Positions 45,759 to 55,384 of a DNA stretch of 64,000 nt are shown here, one piece after another. The DNA comes from Paracoccus sp. S-4012 (GTDB lineage Bacteria > Pseudomonadota > Alphaproteobacteria > Rhodobacterales > Rhodobacteraceae). Position 1 is the first letter of the stretch. Each line of letters starts with the position of its first letter. Location of the stretch: contig NZ_WKKA01000009.1 in the NCBI RefSeq assembly GCF_009674885.1, positions 1-64,000 on the forward strand, written 5' to 3'. The position numbers and the translations under genes are program-made. The notes under the pieces were generated by a model. The model searched no databases and was not told the origin of the DNA. It saw only the letters and a program-made list of their open reading frames with translations.

Positions 45759-46160
45759 ATGGATTCCCCCTGCCTCTTTCCCACCTTTCGTTACCGCGAC
45801 CCCGAGGCCGCCATCCGCTGGCTGACCGGCACCCTCGGCTTCACCGAGCACGAGGTGCACCGCCACGAGGGCGCAATCGTCCATGCCGAACTGGCTCTCG
45901 GCACCTCGATCCTGATGCTGGGACAGGCGCGGGATGACGATTACGGTCGCATGGTCGGCGATCGGGGGGGGGGGCGCACGGACGCCCTCTATGTCGCCGT
46001 GCCCGACCCGGATGCGCTCTTCGCGCGGGTGAGCGCCTCGGGCGCCAAGATCGTGCAGGAACTCCACGACACCAGCTACGGCAGCCGCGAATTCGCGTGC
46101 CGCGACCCCGAGGGTAACCTCTGGAGCTTCGGCAGCTACTGGCCTAGGGTCCGCGCCTGA
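45759..46160 (+). CDS. VOC (glyoxalase/bleomycin-resistance) family protein
   Basis: The 133-residue protein has the paired beta-alpha-beta-beta-beta VOC pattern: FRYRDPEAAIRWLTGTLGF and AIVHAELALGTSILML in the first half, and LYVAVPDPDALFARVSASGA and FACRDPEGNLWSFGSY in the second. GGAGGA precedes ATG 45759. Substrate unknown. An uninterrupted run of eleven G (45964-45974) encodes the RGGG segment within the gene and is a possible slippage site. Confidence 0.88.
   Translation: MDSPCLFPTFRYRDPEAAIRWLTGTLGFTEHEVHRHEGAIVHAELALGTSILMLGQARDDDYGRMVGDRGGGRTDALYVAVPDPDALFARVSASGAKIVQELHDTSYGSREFACRDPEGNLWSFGSYWPRVRA
45964..45974 (+). repeat. Poly-G tract of 11 inside the VOC gene
   Basis: The homopolymer encodes part of Arg and three Gly codons. 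The frame is correct on both sides as read. Such tracts slip during replication and are prone to sequencing error. Confidence 0.8.
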
Positions 46161-46164
46161 CGCC

Positions 46165-46710
46165 TCAGCAGCGCGCGGCCGTCACCACCGACCACCACAC
46201 CCGACCGTCCGGCCCCTGCCGCGCCCCGATCCCTGCATTCTCGAACGCCTGGCTGCCGATGTTGTCCCAGTTCGGCGCCTCGCCCCGCCACTGTGCCGTC
46301 AGCGCGGCCGGGCTCGCGCCCGAGGCAGCGACGGTCTGCGCCGCGCGGCAGGGGCCGTAATCCACCGCCCGCACCCGGTCGAGGACCGAGTTCCCGTTCG
46401 AGCCGACGACGCTGAGCCGCCCGGTCCGCTGCATGTCGCAGGCATGGGCCTGCGCCGCCGTCGCAAGGCGCGGGTCCTCCGTCACCGGCGTGCGCCCGGC
46501 CGCGATCCGATGCGCGTTGATCGCATCCAGCATGCTCGCCGCAACCGCCGGATCGGCCGGGGCACAGGTCGTGGCCAGCGTCTCCACCGAGGGGTCGGGC
46601 AGCGGCCTCATGTCGAGGCCGGGGGCCGCCGTGTCCTTGATGAATGCGCCGGGGGCGCAGGCGGCGAGGGACGCGGTCATGAGGAGCGCGGCGGCGATGC
46701 GGGCGGACAT
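46165..46710 (-). CDS. CAP-domain (SCP-like) lipoprotein
   Basis: The 181-residue protein begins with a lipoprotein signal (ARIAAALLMTASLAAC, lipobox LAAC) and has a CAP-like domain: MLDAINAHRIAAGRTPVTED, ATAAQAHACDMQRTG, and NWDNIGSQAFENAGIG near the end. CAP proteins are secreted; their role in bacteria is mostly unknown. ATG 46710 has AAGGGAA about 5 nt upstream. It is divergent from guaA and convergent with the VOC gene. Confidence 0.85.
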   Translation of the reverse strand: MSARIAAALLMTASLAACAPGAFIKDTAAPGLDMRPLPDPSVETLATTCAPADPAVAASMLDAINAHRIAAGRTPVTEDPRLATAAQAHACDMQRTGRLSVVGSNGNSVLDRVRAVDYGPCRAAQTVAASGASPAALTAQWRGEAPNWDNIGSQAFENAGIGARQGPDGRVWWSVVTAARC

Positions 46711-46867
46711 GGAGGTTCCCTTCGGCAAGTCGCTGATGGTGCGGGCTTTTGCGGACTGTCCGGCCATCTTCCCGGCGAACGCGCAGTGCTTGCGCGGGGT
46801 TCCGCCGGCTCCCCCCTGCCCCACGCCGCCGCTTGCCCGCCGCCCGCCGCCGCCGTAAAGGCCAAGC

Positions 46868-48445
<1,578 letters not shown>

Positions 48446-48487
48446 GGGCGCACTCCCGCACCTGAGGGGCCGCGGTCACGCTCGGCG

Positions 48488-48646
48488 ATGCGCCGGGTCA
48501 GCAAGTCGGAATTGGGCTCCGGGAGTGTGACGCTGCCGCTCCCGGACATCGCGGCGCGCACCGGCTTCGCCTCGGCCTCGACACTGGCCCGCGCCTTCCG
48601 GCGGCATTATGGCGAGGCCTTGGGCGAAAGCCGCCGGGGCAGCTGA
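48488..48646 (+). pseudogene. C-terminal fragment of an AraC-family regulator
   Basis: A 52-codon frame encodes [20 protein letters not shown] and [14 protein letters not shown], the second helix-turn-helix of an AraC/XylS DNA-binding domain. The first HTH and the effector domain are missing, and a serine-rich unrelated start (MRRVSKSELGSGS) is attached. It is a truncated remnant 43 nt after guaA. Confidence 0.6.
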
Positions 48647-48665
48647 CGGGAGGACCGGGGCCGGG

Positions 48666-49784
48666 ATGGACAGCGTTGAGTGCATCGTCGCGGGCGCGGG
48701 CGTCATCGGCCTCGCGGTGGCCCGGCTGCTGGCCCGGCGCGGCATCGAGACGATCATCGTCGAGGCGGCCGACGCCATCGGCACGGAAACCAGCTCGCGC
48801 AACTCCGAGGTCATCCATGCGGGCCTCTATTATCCGCCGGGCAGCCTGAAGGCGGCGCTCTGCGTCCGCGGCCGCGGCATGCTCTATGCCTATGCGGCCG
48901 AACGCGGGATACCGCACCGGCGCTGCGGCAAGCTGATCGTGGCGACCCGGCCCGGACAGGAGGCGGTGCTGGGCGAGATCGCCGCGAGGGCGCGGACCTG
49001 CGGGGTGGACGATCTCGTGATGCTGGAGGCCGCAGAGGCGCGCGGGATGGAGCCGTCGCTGACCTGCCATGCGGCGCTGCTGTCACCCTCCACCGGGATC
49101 ATCGACAGCCATGCGTTTATGCTGGCGCTGCTCGGCGAGGCCGAGGCCGGTGGCGCGCATCTGAGCCTGCGGACCGAGATCGTCTCGGGCCGCATCGAGC
49201 GCGGCACCTTCGTCCTGCAAACCCGCGACACCCTGACCGGCGACCGCCACGAGATCGCCGCCCGCCACTTCGTCAACGCGGCCGGCCTGGGCGCGCATAT
49301 CCTCGCCGCGGGCCTGGACGGCTTCGCCCGCCGGTTCGTGCCGCCGCTGCATTACGCGCGGGGCAGCTATTTCTCGGTCGCGGGCAGGCCGGCCTTCTCG
49401 CGGCTGATCTATCCGGTGCCCGAGCCGGGGGGCCTCGGGGTGCACCTGACGCTCGACCTCGCCGGAGCGATGCGTTTCGGTCCCGATGTCGAGTGGATCG
49501 GCGCGAAGGACTACAGCATCGACCCCGCCCGCGCGGATCATTTCTATGGCGAGATCCGCAAATACTGGCCCGCGCTGCCCGACGGCAGCCTGATGCCCGC
49601 CTATAGCGGCATCCGGCCGAAGCTTTCGGGTCCGGGGGAGGCGGCTGCGGATTTCGTGATCCAGGGGCCGGAGACCCACGGGGTCGAGGGTCTCGTCAAC
49701 CTCTTCGGGATCGAAAGCCCCGGCCTCACGGCATCCCTGGCGATCGCCGAGGAAGTGGTCCTGCGGCTCGCACCCGGCCCGTGA
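48666..49784 (+). CDS. NAD(P)/FAD-dependent oxidoreductase (LhgO-like)
   Basis: The 372-residue protein has the FAD-binding [17 protein letters not shown] motif near residue 10, then [20 protein letters not shown], which matches the L-2-hydroxyglutarate dehydrogenase/oxidase family (DAO fold), and a C-terminal [10 protein letters not shown] and [20 protein letters not shown]. It likely oxidises a 2-hydroxy acid using FAD. It looks intact although its neighbours are broken, so it may be the core partner here or a kept cargo gene. Confidence 0.88.
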   Translation: MDSVECIVAGAGVIGLAVARLLARRGIETIIVEAADAIGTETSSRNSEVIHAGLYYPPGSLKAALCVRGRGMLYAYAAERGIPHRRCGKLIVATRPGQEAVLGEIAARARTCGVDDLVMLEAAEARGMEPSLTCHAALLSPSTGIIDSHAFMLALLGEAEAGGAHLSLRTEIVSGRIERGTFVLQTRDTLTGDRHEIAARHFVNAAGLGAHILAAGLDGFARRFVPPLHYARGSYFSVAGRPAFSRLIYPVPEPGGLGVHLTLDLAGAMRFGPDVEWIGAKDYSIDPARADHFYGEIRKYWPALPDGSLMPAYSGIRPKLSGPGEAAADFVIQGPETHGVEGLVNLFGIESPGLTASLAIAEEVVLRLAPGP

Positions 49785-49799
49785 CGGGCGCCGCCGCCG

Positions 49800-50780
49800 T
49801 CAGCCCTGCCGCACCTCGCGCGTGCCGAACATGTCGAGGTCGAACGGGCGGCGGTCCTCGCCGATCTCGCGTTCCACCAGGGCGTGGAGCTTGGCCCCCA
49901 TCCGCGCGATCAGCGCCAAGTCGTGGTCCGGGTGATCGGGATGGGCGAGGTTTTGCAGCTCGCCCGGATCGCGCTCGAGATCGTAGAGGCCGAGATCGCT
50001 CGTGGCGAGAAGCTCCTCCAGGGTCGCCGGGTTGGCGTAGTCCTCGGGGCTGAACCAGCGGACCAGCTTGTGACGGCCATCGACCACGGCGCGGAAAAAG
50101 GTCCGCTTCGAATAGTCGGGCGCGCCGAAACGCTCGCCCGCTTCGCGCAGCTGCTCGCCCCGGTTCTGCTGCTCGTTCGAGGGCGAGCTTCCCATCGAGG
50201 TCAGCGACTTCAGCGCGCCCGAGAGCGACCAGTCGTTGTCGAGCGCGTGCAGCCCGTCCCAGCAGATCAGCGCGCCGTCGCCCGGCTGCTCGGAACTGCC
50301 GCGCGGTCCGTGACGGTCGGCGCCGTCGATGACGCCCTTGAGGCTGCGGCCCTTGAGATGCGGATAGCGCGCGCCGATCTCCGCGTCGCTGAGGCCCGCA
50401 TAGGCGAGCAGCGTCGGCGCGAGGTCCAGATGCGATCCGACCGCCCCAGTCCGCGCGCCGAGGCGGCCCTCGGGCGCGCAGACGGTGAGATTGACCACCG
50501 TCGCTTCCTCGAAGGCGATCCCCGCCTTCTGGGTCATGCGGTGGGCGCCGTTCATCTCGCCGTGGTCGCCGGTCAGGATGACGACCGTGTCGGGCCAGAG
50601 ATCCAGCCGGTCCACCGCCTCGACGATCCGCCCGAACTCGCGGTCGGCAAGGCGCATGCAGTTGACCAGATAGTTGCGGTGCCGGAGCCACAGGTCGGGA
50701 CGGTCGTCGGGGATCCGGCCGAAATGCAGGTCCACGTAATCCTTGTAGGCGCGCACGCCCGGCCGCTGGGTGGCTGCCCG
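49800..50780 (-). pseudogene. Sulfatase, N-terminal part deleted
   Basis: From about 50765 down to the stop at 49800 the frame encodes a sulfatase: VRAYKDYVDLHFGRIPDD, VVILTGDHGEMNGAHRM (metal-site DH), SHLDLAPTLLAYAGLS, and a C-terminal FDLDMFGTREVRQG. The N-terminal third, with the CxPxR formylglycine motif essential for catalysis, is absent. An upstream ATG at 50990 gives an open frame, but that part reads another gene out of frame. It joins directly to a truncated formylglycine-generating enzyme, so a deletion fused the two. Confidence 0.75.
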
Positions 50781-51174
50781 CGCCCTCGGGCCGGTGCCAG
50801 CAGGCGCCGGGAACATAGGACCACCAGCGACCCGGATCATCCAGCGGCACCGGCCCCGCTGTCGGTTGGAACACCAGCGAGCCGGGCACGAGCAGCGCGG
50901 GGTCCACTTCTGGGTAGGCGGACGGATCGGGCGGTCGTTCGGCCACGGTGACATGGCCCACTGCCGCAACGAAGCGGGAGAACTTGGCATTGGTTACCGG
51001 GTGCCGGTCGATCCTGAACGCCTGCACCTCCACGCGACGGACCGGCCGCTCCTCGGGGTAGAAATCGTCCGAACCCATCAGAAAGCTGCCGCCGGGAAGA
51101 AGCGCGTCACCTCCCCGGAGCGGTTCGGCCGATCCCACCGCCGCTTCCCCGACTGCGCCGGCCCGGTCGGCCAT
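50781..51174 (-). pseudogene. Formylglycine-generating enzyme, C-terminal part deleted
   Basis: The frame from ATG 51174 encodes the N-terminal portion of an FGE/SUMF1 family protein: LLPGGSFLMGSDDFYPEER, FRIDRHPVTNAKFSRFVAAV, WWSYVPGACWHRPEG. Homology ends near 50781, where the sulfatase begins in a different frame, so the Cys-containing active-site half is missing. FGE converts the sulfatase Cys to formylglycine; the pair must once have been neighbours. A long frame continues to 49726 but only as out-of-frame sulfatase. Confidence 0.75.
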
Positions 51175-51278
51175 CCACTACCTCACACGCGCCTGTGCAG
51201 TGGCAACTTGGTGTCGTGCGGCGGGTTCCCTGCCCCGGCTGGCGCCCGGCAAGGCCGACGCGACCCCTTCTTCGCCTC

Positions 51279-51505
51279 GATCTGGCGATCCGGAAGATCG
51301 TCTACACCAATGCCGTGGAGAGCCTGAACCTGCTCATTGGCAAGTTAATATGATCCGGGGAGCGTTCCCCGCCGACAATGCCGCGACCAAGCTGATCTAT
51401 CTGGCGATCCCGAGCTTCGATAGAGATGGCCGCAACTTGCGGAACGGTTTTCGGGCTGCACCCCGGTTCACCATGATGTTCGGCGAGCGACGCTCGACAG
51501 GCGCG
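51279..51505 (+). pseudogene. IS256-type transposase C-terminal remnant
   Basis: Two frames together restore the C-terminal part of a mutator (IS256-family) transposase: LAIRKIVYTNAVESLNLLI (frame ending in a stop at 51351) and, after a frame change near 51345, IRGAFPADNAATKLIYLAI followed by APRFTMMFGERR. Family members have IRKVIYTTNAIESLN and FPSDEAATKLIYLA at these places. The N-terminal two thirds and the ends of the element are gone. Confidence 0.7.
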
Positions 51506-51616
51506 TCCTGCCCCACCGGGACAGACCGCTCGGAGCGTTCAATTTGGTAGGGAACGAACGTCTTGCAGAAGAGCGCTCACCTACCGCTGTAGCCGAGGCG
51601 CGCCATCCAACAGGGG

Positions 51617-51760
51617 TCGACCGACCGCGCGCTCGGCGCGGCCGACCGCACCTATGTCCTCAACGCCGGCCGCGTGCGCCTTCACGGCCCCTCGGCCGAG
51701 TTGCGCCGCCATCCGTCCTTCGAGGCGGCGTATTTCGGCGTCGAGGGCTCCGTCGCATGA
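51617..51760 (+). pseudogene. LivF-like ATP-binding protein, C-terminal fragment
   Basis: The segment encodes RALGAADRTYVLNAGRVRLH followed by GPSAELRRHPSFEAAYFGVEG and a stop, the usual tail of a LivF-type ABC ATPase. The stop overlaps the ATG of the following permease gene (ATGA), as in intact liv operons. The Walker and signature motifs are missing. Confidence 0.65.
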
Positions 51761-52746
51761 CCGCGCTGATCCAGATCATCGTGGACAGCCTCAGCCTCGG
51801 CGGCCTCTACGCGCTGACGGCGCTCGGCATCGGCATCGTCTTCAGCGTCATGCGGCTGGCGAATTTTGCCCATGCCGAACTGATTACCTGCGCCGCCCAC
51901 GCCCTCTTCGCGCTCTCCGGCCACTCGCTGGTGATCTTGGCCGCCGCCGCCGTCCTCCTGGCGATGGCCCTTGCGGTGCTGACGGAGCGGCTGGCCTTTT
52001 GCCCCCTGCGCCGGGCCGATCCGGCGACGATGCTGATCGCCTCGTTCACGGTCAGCATGCTGATCCAGAAGGCGCTCGTCTTCACCCTCGGCTCTCGCGT
52101 GAAGCCGGTCGACCCGCTGCCGATGCTGAGCCAGCGGTCACCATCCTCGGCGCGCAGGTGAGCCTGCTCAAGATCGTGACGATCCTCGTCTGCGCCGCGC
52201 TCCTGGGCGGGCTGACGCTGTTTCTCAAGCGCACCTCGCTCGGGTTGCACATGCGCGCGGCGGCCGAGGACTTCACCATGTCGCGCCTCGTGGGCGTGCG
52301 CGCGAACACCGTGATCGTGCTGGCCTTCGTGCTGAGCGGCGCGCTGGCCGCGATCGTGGCGCTGCTCTTCACCGCGCAGATGGGCTTCGTGCAGCCGCGG
52401 CTCGGCCTGCCGCTGGTGCTGCTGGCCTTCGTCGCGGCGGTCATCGGCGGCCTCGGCAGCCTGCCCGGCGCGGTGCTGGGCGGGTTCCTCGTCGGCGTCA
52501 CCCTGACGCTGCTGCAGTCGCTGCTGCCGGCCGACCTGCGCCCGTTCCGCGAGGCTCGCGGTGCTGGGCGCGGTCACCGTCTCGGCGCTGACCGAAGGAT
52601 TGCGCCAGGCCGAGGTTGGGCAGGTGGTGCCCGTTGGGCTCGGCGATGTGGTGCTCCCGGTACTGATGCTCGCCATCTTGATCTAGCGTCCGCAGGGGCT
52701 AACCGGCGGGCGCGAGATCACCGACCTCATCCGCCGCCGGCGCTGA
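51757..52746 (+). pseudogene. LivH-like permease with frameshifts
   Basis: ATG 51757 begins a good LivH start (IVDSLSLGGLYALTALGIGI, then VMRLANFAHAELITC). The frame breaks near 52130-52145, continues in another frame (TILGAQVSLLKIVTILVCAA, RAAAEDFTMSRLVGVRANTV, VAAVIGGLGSLPGAVLGG), and breaks again near 52550 after LPADLRPFR. A last piece RPQGLTGGREITDLI ends at 52746. At least two frameshifts make it non-functional. With the LivF fragment it is the remnant of a second branched-chain-type transporter. Confidence 0.8.
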
Positions 52747-52756
52747 CAAGGGACCA

Positions 52757-53074
52757 ATGATGCGCTTCGCCGCCATGTTCTTCGACGACCTCACCCCGAC
52801 CCAGCTCGAACCCGAGCTCACGCGCGAGCATTTCGACTATCTCGCCCGCCACCGCGACCGCATTACCCTCGCCGGCGGCCTGCGCCCGCCGGAGGGGGGC
52901 CGCTTCTGCGGCACGCTCTGGGTGATCGAGGCCGAGACGCCCGAGGACGCCCGCCGGCTGATGGACGAGGACCCCTATTGCTTCGCCGGCCTGCGCCCCG
53001 ACCGCCGCCTCTATTTCTGGAACGCCGCGCCGGTTCCAGCGCCAAAACCCGCTGAACAAGGACAAGAGACATGA
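52757..53074 (+). CDS. YciI-like protein
   Basis: The 105-residue protein has the YciI dimeric ferredoxin-like pattern: FAAMFFDDLTPTQLEPEL, HFDYLARHRDRITLAGGLRP, GTLWVIEAETPEDARRLMDE, then DPYCFAGLRPDRRLYFWNA. Such proteins are small oxygenase- or dehydrochlorinase-like enzymes of mostly unknown function. Its stop overlaps the ATG of the cupin gene (ATGA), so they are translationally coupled. Confidence 0.82.
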   Translation: MMRFAAMFFDDLTPTQLEPELTREHFDYLARHRDRITLAGGLRPPEGGRFCGTLWVIEAETPEDARRLMDEDPYCFAGLRPDRRLYFWNAAPVPAPKPAEQGQET

Positions 53075-53724
53075 GCCAGGACGAACAGAACGTCGTCATC
53101 CTGAACCCGAGGACGACCGACATCGACGTGCAGGGAATGCCGCAATTCTTCGGCATCTCCGGCAGCAGCGCCGGAGCGAAGGGCATCTCGATGAACCTCA
53201 CCGCCTTCCCGCCGGGCGGCAAGGCCAAGGCGCACTACCACCGCGGCTTCGAGACCGCGATCTACGGCCTGACCGGGCGCATGGCCCTCTACCACGGCCC
53301 GCAGCTCGAGGAGATGAGCCTGATCGAGCCCGGCTCCTTCTGCTTCATCCCCGCAGGCATCCCGCATGTGGCCTTCAACCTGTCCGAGACCGAGCCGGCC
53401 ACCGCAATCTCGGCTCGCAACGACCCGGCTGAGCAGGAGAACGTGATCCTGGTGCCGGAACTGGATGGGCTTCGCGATGCCGACGCTGCCGCGCTGAGGG
53501 CCGCGAGACCGCCTGAACCGCAACACGGAGAAAGCCGAATGTCCCAGAGCGACCTTGCCGTCGCGATCACGCCCCAGGCCTCCATCACCGAGCGCATGCG
53601 CGACGAGATCGAGCTCACGCCCGACCTGATGGCCAGCTTCACACGCAGTCCTGCGTGTGAAGCTGACCGTGCACGTGCGCCCGATCAGCCATGTCGCCGG
53701 CACCTGCCGGATGGGCGCGGATGA
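53071..53724 (+). CDS. Cupin domain protein, probably with lost stop codon
   Basis: Residues 1-150 form a cupin: GISMNLTAFPPGGKAKAHYH with metal-site His, HRGFETAIYGLTGRMALYHG, PGSFCFIPAGIPHVAFNLSE. After about residue 150 the frame continues without a stop through an internal ATG at 53539, which has its own GGAG upstream (MSQSDLAVAITPQASITERM). It then crosses a hairpin at 53634-53665 and ends at 53724 in unrelated sequence. The second part looks like the N terminus of another broken gene. The cupin itself may still be made, with a junk tail. Confidence 0.65.
   Translation: MSQDEQNVVILNPRTTDIDVQGMPQFFGISGSSAGAKGISMNLTAFPPGGKAKAHYHRGFETAIYGLTGRMALYHGPQLEEMSLIEPGSFCFIPAGIPHVAFNLSETEPATAISARNDPAEQENVILVPELDGLRDADAAALRAARPPEPQHGESRMSQSDLAVAITPQASITERMRDEIELTPDLMASFTRSPACEADRARAPDQPCRRHLPDGRG
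53634..53665. repeat. Perfect hairpin with 15-bp arms at a gene junction
   Basis: CAGCTTCACACGCAG and its exact complement are separated by only TC, giving a 32-nt near-perfect palindrome. It sits exactly where the second part of the cupin frame stops resembling a gene and the GMC oxidoreductase fragment begins. Confidence 0.85.
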
Positions 53725-53944
53725 CGGCGCGATCGTGGACAGCCTGCGGGTCAGGGGCGTCGAGGGGCTGCGGATGGCCGACGCCTCGGTGCTGCCGCGG
53801 CTCGTGAGCGGCAACACGAACGCCGTCTCGATGCTGATCGGCGAGCGCTGCGCCGATTTCATGCTGATGCATGAGGGGCCGACCTGCACGACTGCGCACG
53901 CGCGGCCTTACGACTCCCCGGTTCCGGCGCTATCCAGGGCGTGA
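53657..53944 (+). pseudogene. GMC oxidoreductase C-terminal fragment
   Basis: The frame encodes the conserved end of a choline dehydrogenase-like GMC flavoenzyme: ISHVAGTCRMGADDGAIVD (active-site His region), VRGVEGLRMADASVLPRLVS, GNTNAVSMLIGERCADFML. The FAD-binding N-terminal 450 or so residues are absent, and the extra C-terminal tail after 53880 is not typical. It is a deletion remnant. Confidence 0.72.
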
Positions 53945-53952
53945 GTTCCCCG

Positions 53953-53969
53953 GGCAAGGAGGTCTTGCC
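53953..53969. promoter_or_regulatory. Inverted repeat GGCAAG-N5-CTTGCC before MarR gene 1
   Basis: A perfect 6-bp inverted repeat lies 22 nt before the ATG at 53992. The same half-sites recur before the second MarR gene (CTTGCC and GGCAAG around 54510-54535), suggesting shared autoregulation. Confidence 0.45.
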
Positions 53970-53991
53970 GAAGCCGTGGCAAGGAAGCGGA

Positions 53992-54501
53992 ATGAGTTCG
54001 AAGTCCAATCAACCCCTCCTCAGCACTTCCGAGAGCTTCGGGCACAACCTGCGCATGAGCAATCAGCTGATCCAGCGCGATCTCAGCGCGCAGCTGGCGC
54101 GGATGGGCCTCGGCATCGGGCAGTGGTTCGCCCTGCGGGCGCTGTGGGAGGGGGATGGCCTGACCCAGACGGAGCTCGCGCAGAAGTCGGGCATCGCCGG
54201 TCCGGCTATGGTCGCCACGGTCCGCAATCTGCTCAACGCCGGTCTGGTCACGCGCCACCGGCCGAAGGGCGACCGGCGCAAGTATGTGATCGTGCTGACC
54301 GACCGGGGCCGGGCGCTGGAACGCCCCGCACTCGAGTCGGCGCTCGAGGCGAACGCCGTGGCGCTCTCGGGTGTGGACCCGCAAGATGTGGCGGCCTGCC
54401 TGCGGGTCCTGCGCGCGGCGCAGCAGAACCTGCAGGCCGCCGCCGAAGGCATCCAGCTCGCTCCCGAGGCCGAGGAAATGATCGCGCTCGCCGGAAGATA
54501 G
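53992..54501 (+). CDS. MarR family regulator 1
   Basis: The 169-residue protein has a MarR winged HTH: SFGHNLRMSNQLIQRDLSAQ, LTQTELAQKSGIAGPAMVAT and the wing RHRPKGDRRKYVIVLTDRG. ATG 53992 is chosen because AAGGA is 6 nt upstream; an earlier GTG at 53941 lacks one. It is clearly similar along its length to the next gene, so the two are tandem paralogues. Ligand and targets are unknown; broken oxidoreductase genes upstream may once have been controlled by it. Confidence 0.88.
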   Translation: MSSKSNQPLLSTSESFGHNLRMSNQLIQRDLSAQLARMGLGIGQWFALRALWEGDGLTQTELAQKSGIAGPAMVATVRNLLNAGLVTRHRPKGDRRKYVIVLTDRGRALERPALESALEANAVALSGVDPQDVAACLRVLRAAQQNLQAAAEGIQLAPEAEEMIALAGR

Positions 54502-54527
54502 CCTGCCGCTTGCCCGTGATCCCTGTT

Positions 54528-54545
54528 CCGGCAAGTTTATGCCGG
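54528..54545. promoter_or_regulatory. Inverted repeat CCGGCA-N6-TGCCGG before MarR gene 2
   Basis: A perfect 6-bp inverted repeat lies between the two MarR genes, 18 nt before the TTG start. It contains a GGCAAG half-site matching the repeat before MarR gene 1. Confidence 0.4.
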
Positions 54546-54563
54546 CATGTGAAAGGACCAACA

Positions 54564-55034
54564 TTGACCGAACTGCCGCGCAGGATCGTGAAGCACTCCC
54601 ACCTGCCCGGCGCGTCCGAGCGCAGCCTTGGTCACAATGTTCGCATGGCCTACCTGCTGTTGCAGCGAGAGCTGGCGGGACGGGCGTCGCAGCTCGGCCT
54701 GACGCTGATGGAATGGTATACGTTGCGCGTCCTGTGGGAGGTGGATGCGATCTCGCAGGCGGAGCTTGCGGGGCGCGCGGGGATCCCCGAGTCGGCGATG
54801 GTGGGCGCCGTCCAGTCTCTCATGCGGCAGGGCCATGTCACCCGCGCCCGCGCCGAGAAGGACAAACGCAAGTTCATCGTCAGCCTGACCGAACATGGCC
54901 GGGGCCTTCAGGAGGCGGGTGTCGCCGCCTCCATCTTGGCCAACGAGGCCGCGTGCGAGGGCCTGACGGCGGCGGATGATGTCGATCACTGCCTCCATGT
55001 TCTCCAGAAAGCCTGCGACAACCTGCGGCGGTAG
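54564..55034 (+). CDS. MarR family regulator 2
   Basis: The 156-residue protein is a MarR-type regulator (RSLGHNVRMAYLLLQRELAG, ISQAELAGRAGIPESAMVGA, wing RARAEKDKRKFIVSLTEHG). The start is TTG 54564: AAAGGA lies 6-7 nt upstream and no ATG is nearby in frame. It parallels MarR 1 at most positions of the core domain and arose by tandem duplication or joint transfer. Target unknown. Confidence 0.85.
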   Translation: MTELPRRIVKHSHLPGASERSLGHNVRMAYLLLQRELAGRASQLGLTLMEWYTLRVLWEVDAISQAELAGRAGIPESAMVGAVQSLMRQGHVTRARAEKDKRKFIVSLTEHGRGLQEAGVAASILANEAACEGLTAADDVDHCLHVLQKACDNLRR

Positions 55035-55384
55035 TCTTGGCCGCTCGGACGGCAGGAGATGTACGATTTCTTGGAAACCCTCGCACTTCTCGACAAGGAA
55101 TGCGAGCGTCGTGATCCCACCCTTCACGGTCCGGCGCGGCGCGTCCTCCGGCCCGTCGCCCCGAGCGGGCTGGAGGCTGCCCTGCGGTTCACCCGGCAAC
55201 GGCCGGAAATGGCGCTGTCGGTGGCCAACAGAAGTCAAAGCCGGCCAATTCACCCAGCCGAGCGACTTGCGACAGGCGATGTCGTTTGCCGCACGATCGG
55301 GTGAACCGCGCCGAAATTCGGGTGTTCTGCGGCCAAACCGGGTCAACGCCGGCCCGGTGGGTGGCCGGGGCGCGCGGTCCGACC
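55035..55384. other. Interval with no recognisable gene
   Basis: Short open frames occur on both strands but none has a known motif or a ribosome site. The stretch lies between the MarR gene and the first piece of the broken restriction gene and may be decayed DNA. Confidence 0.6.
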
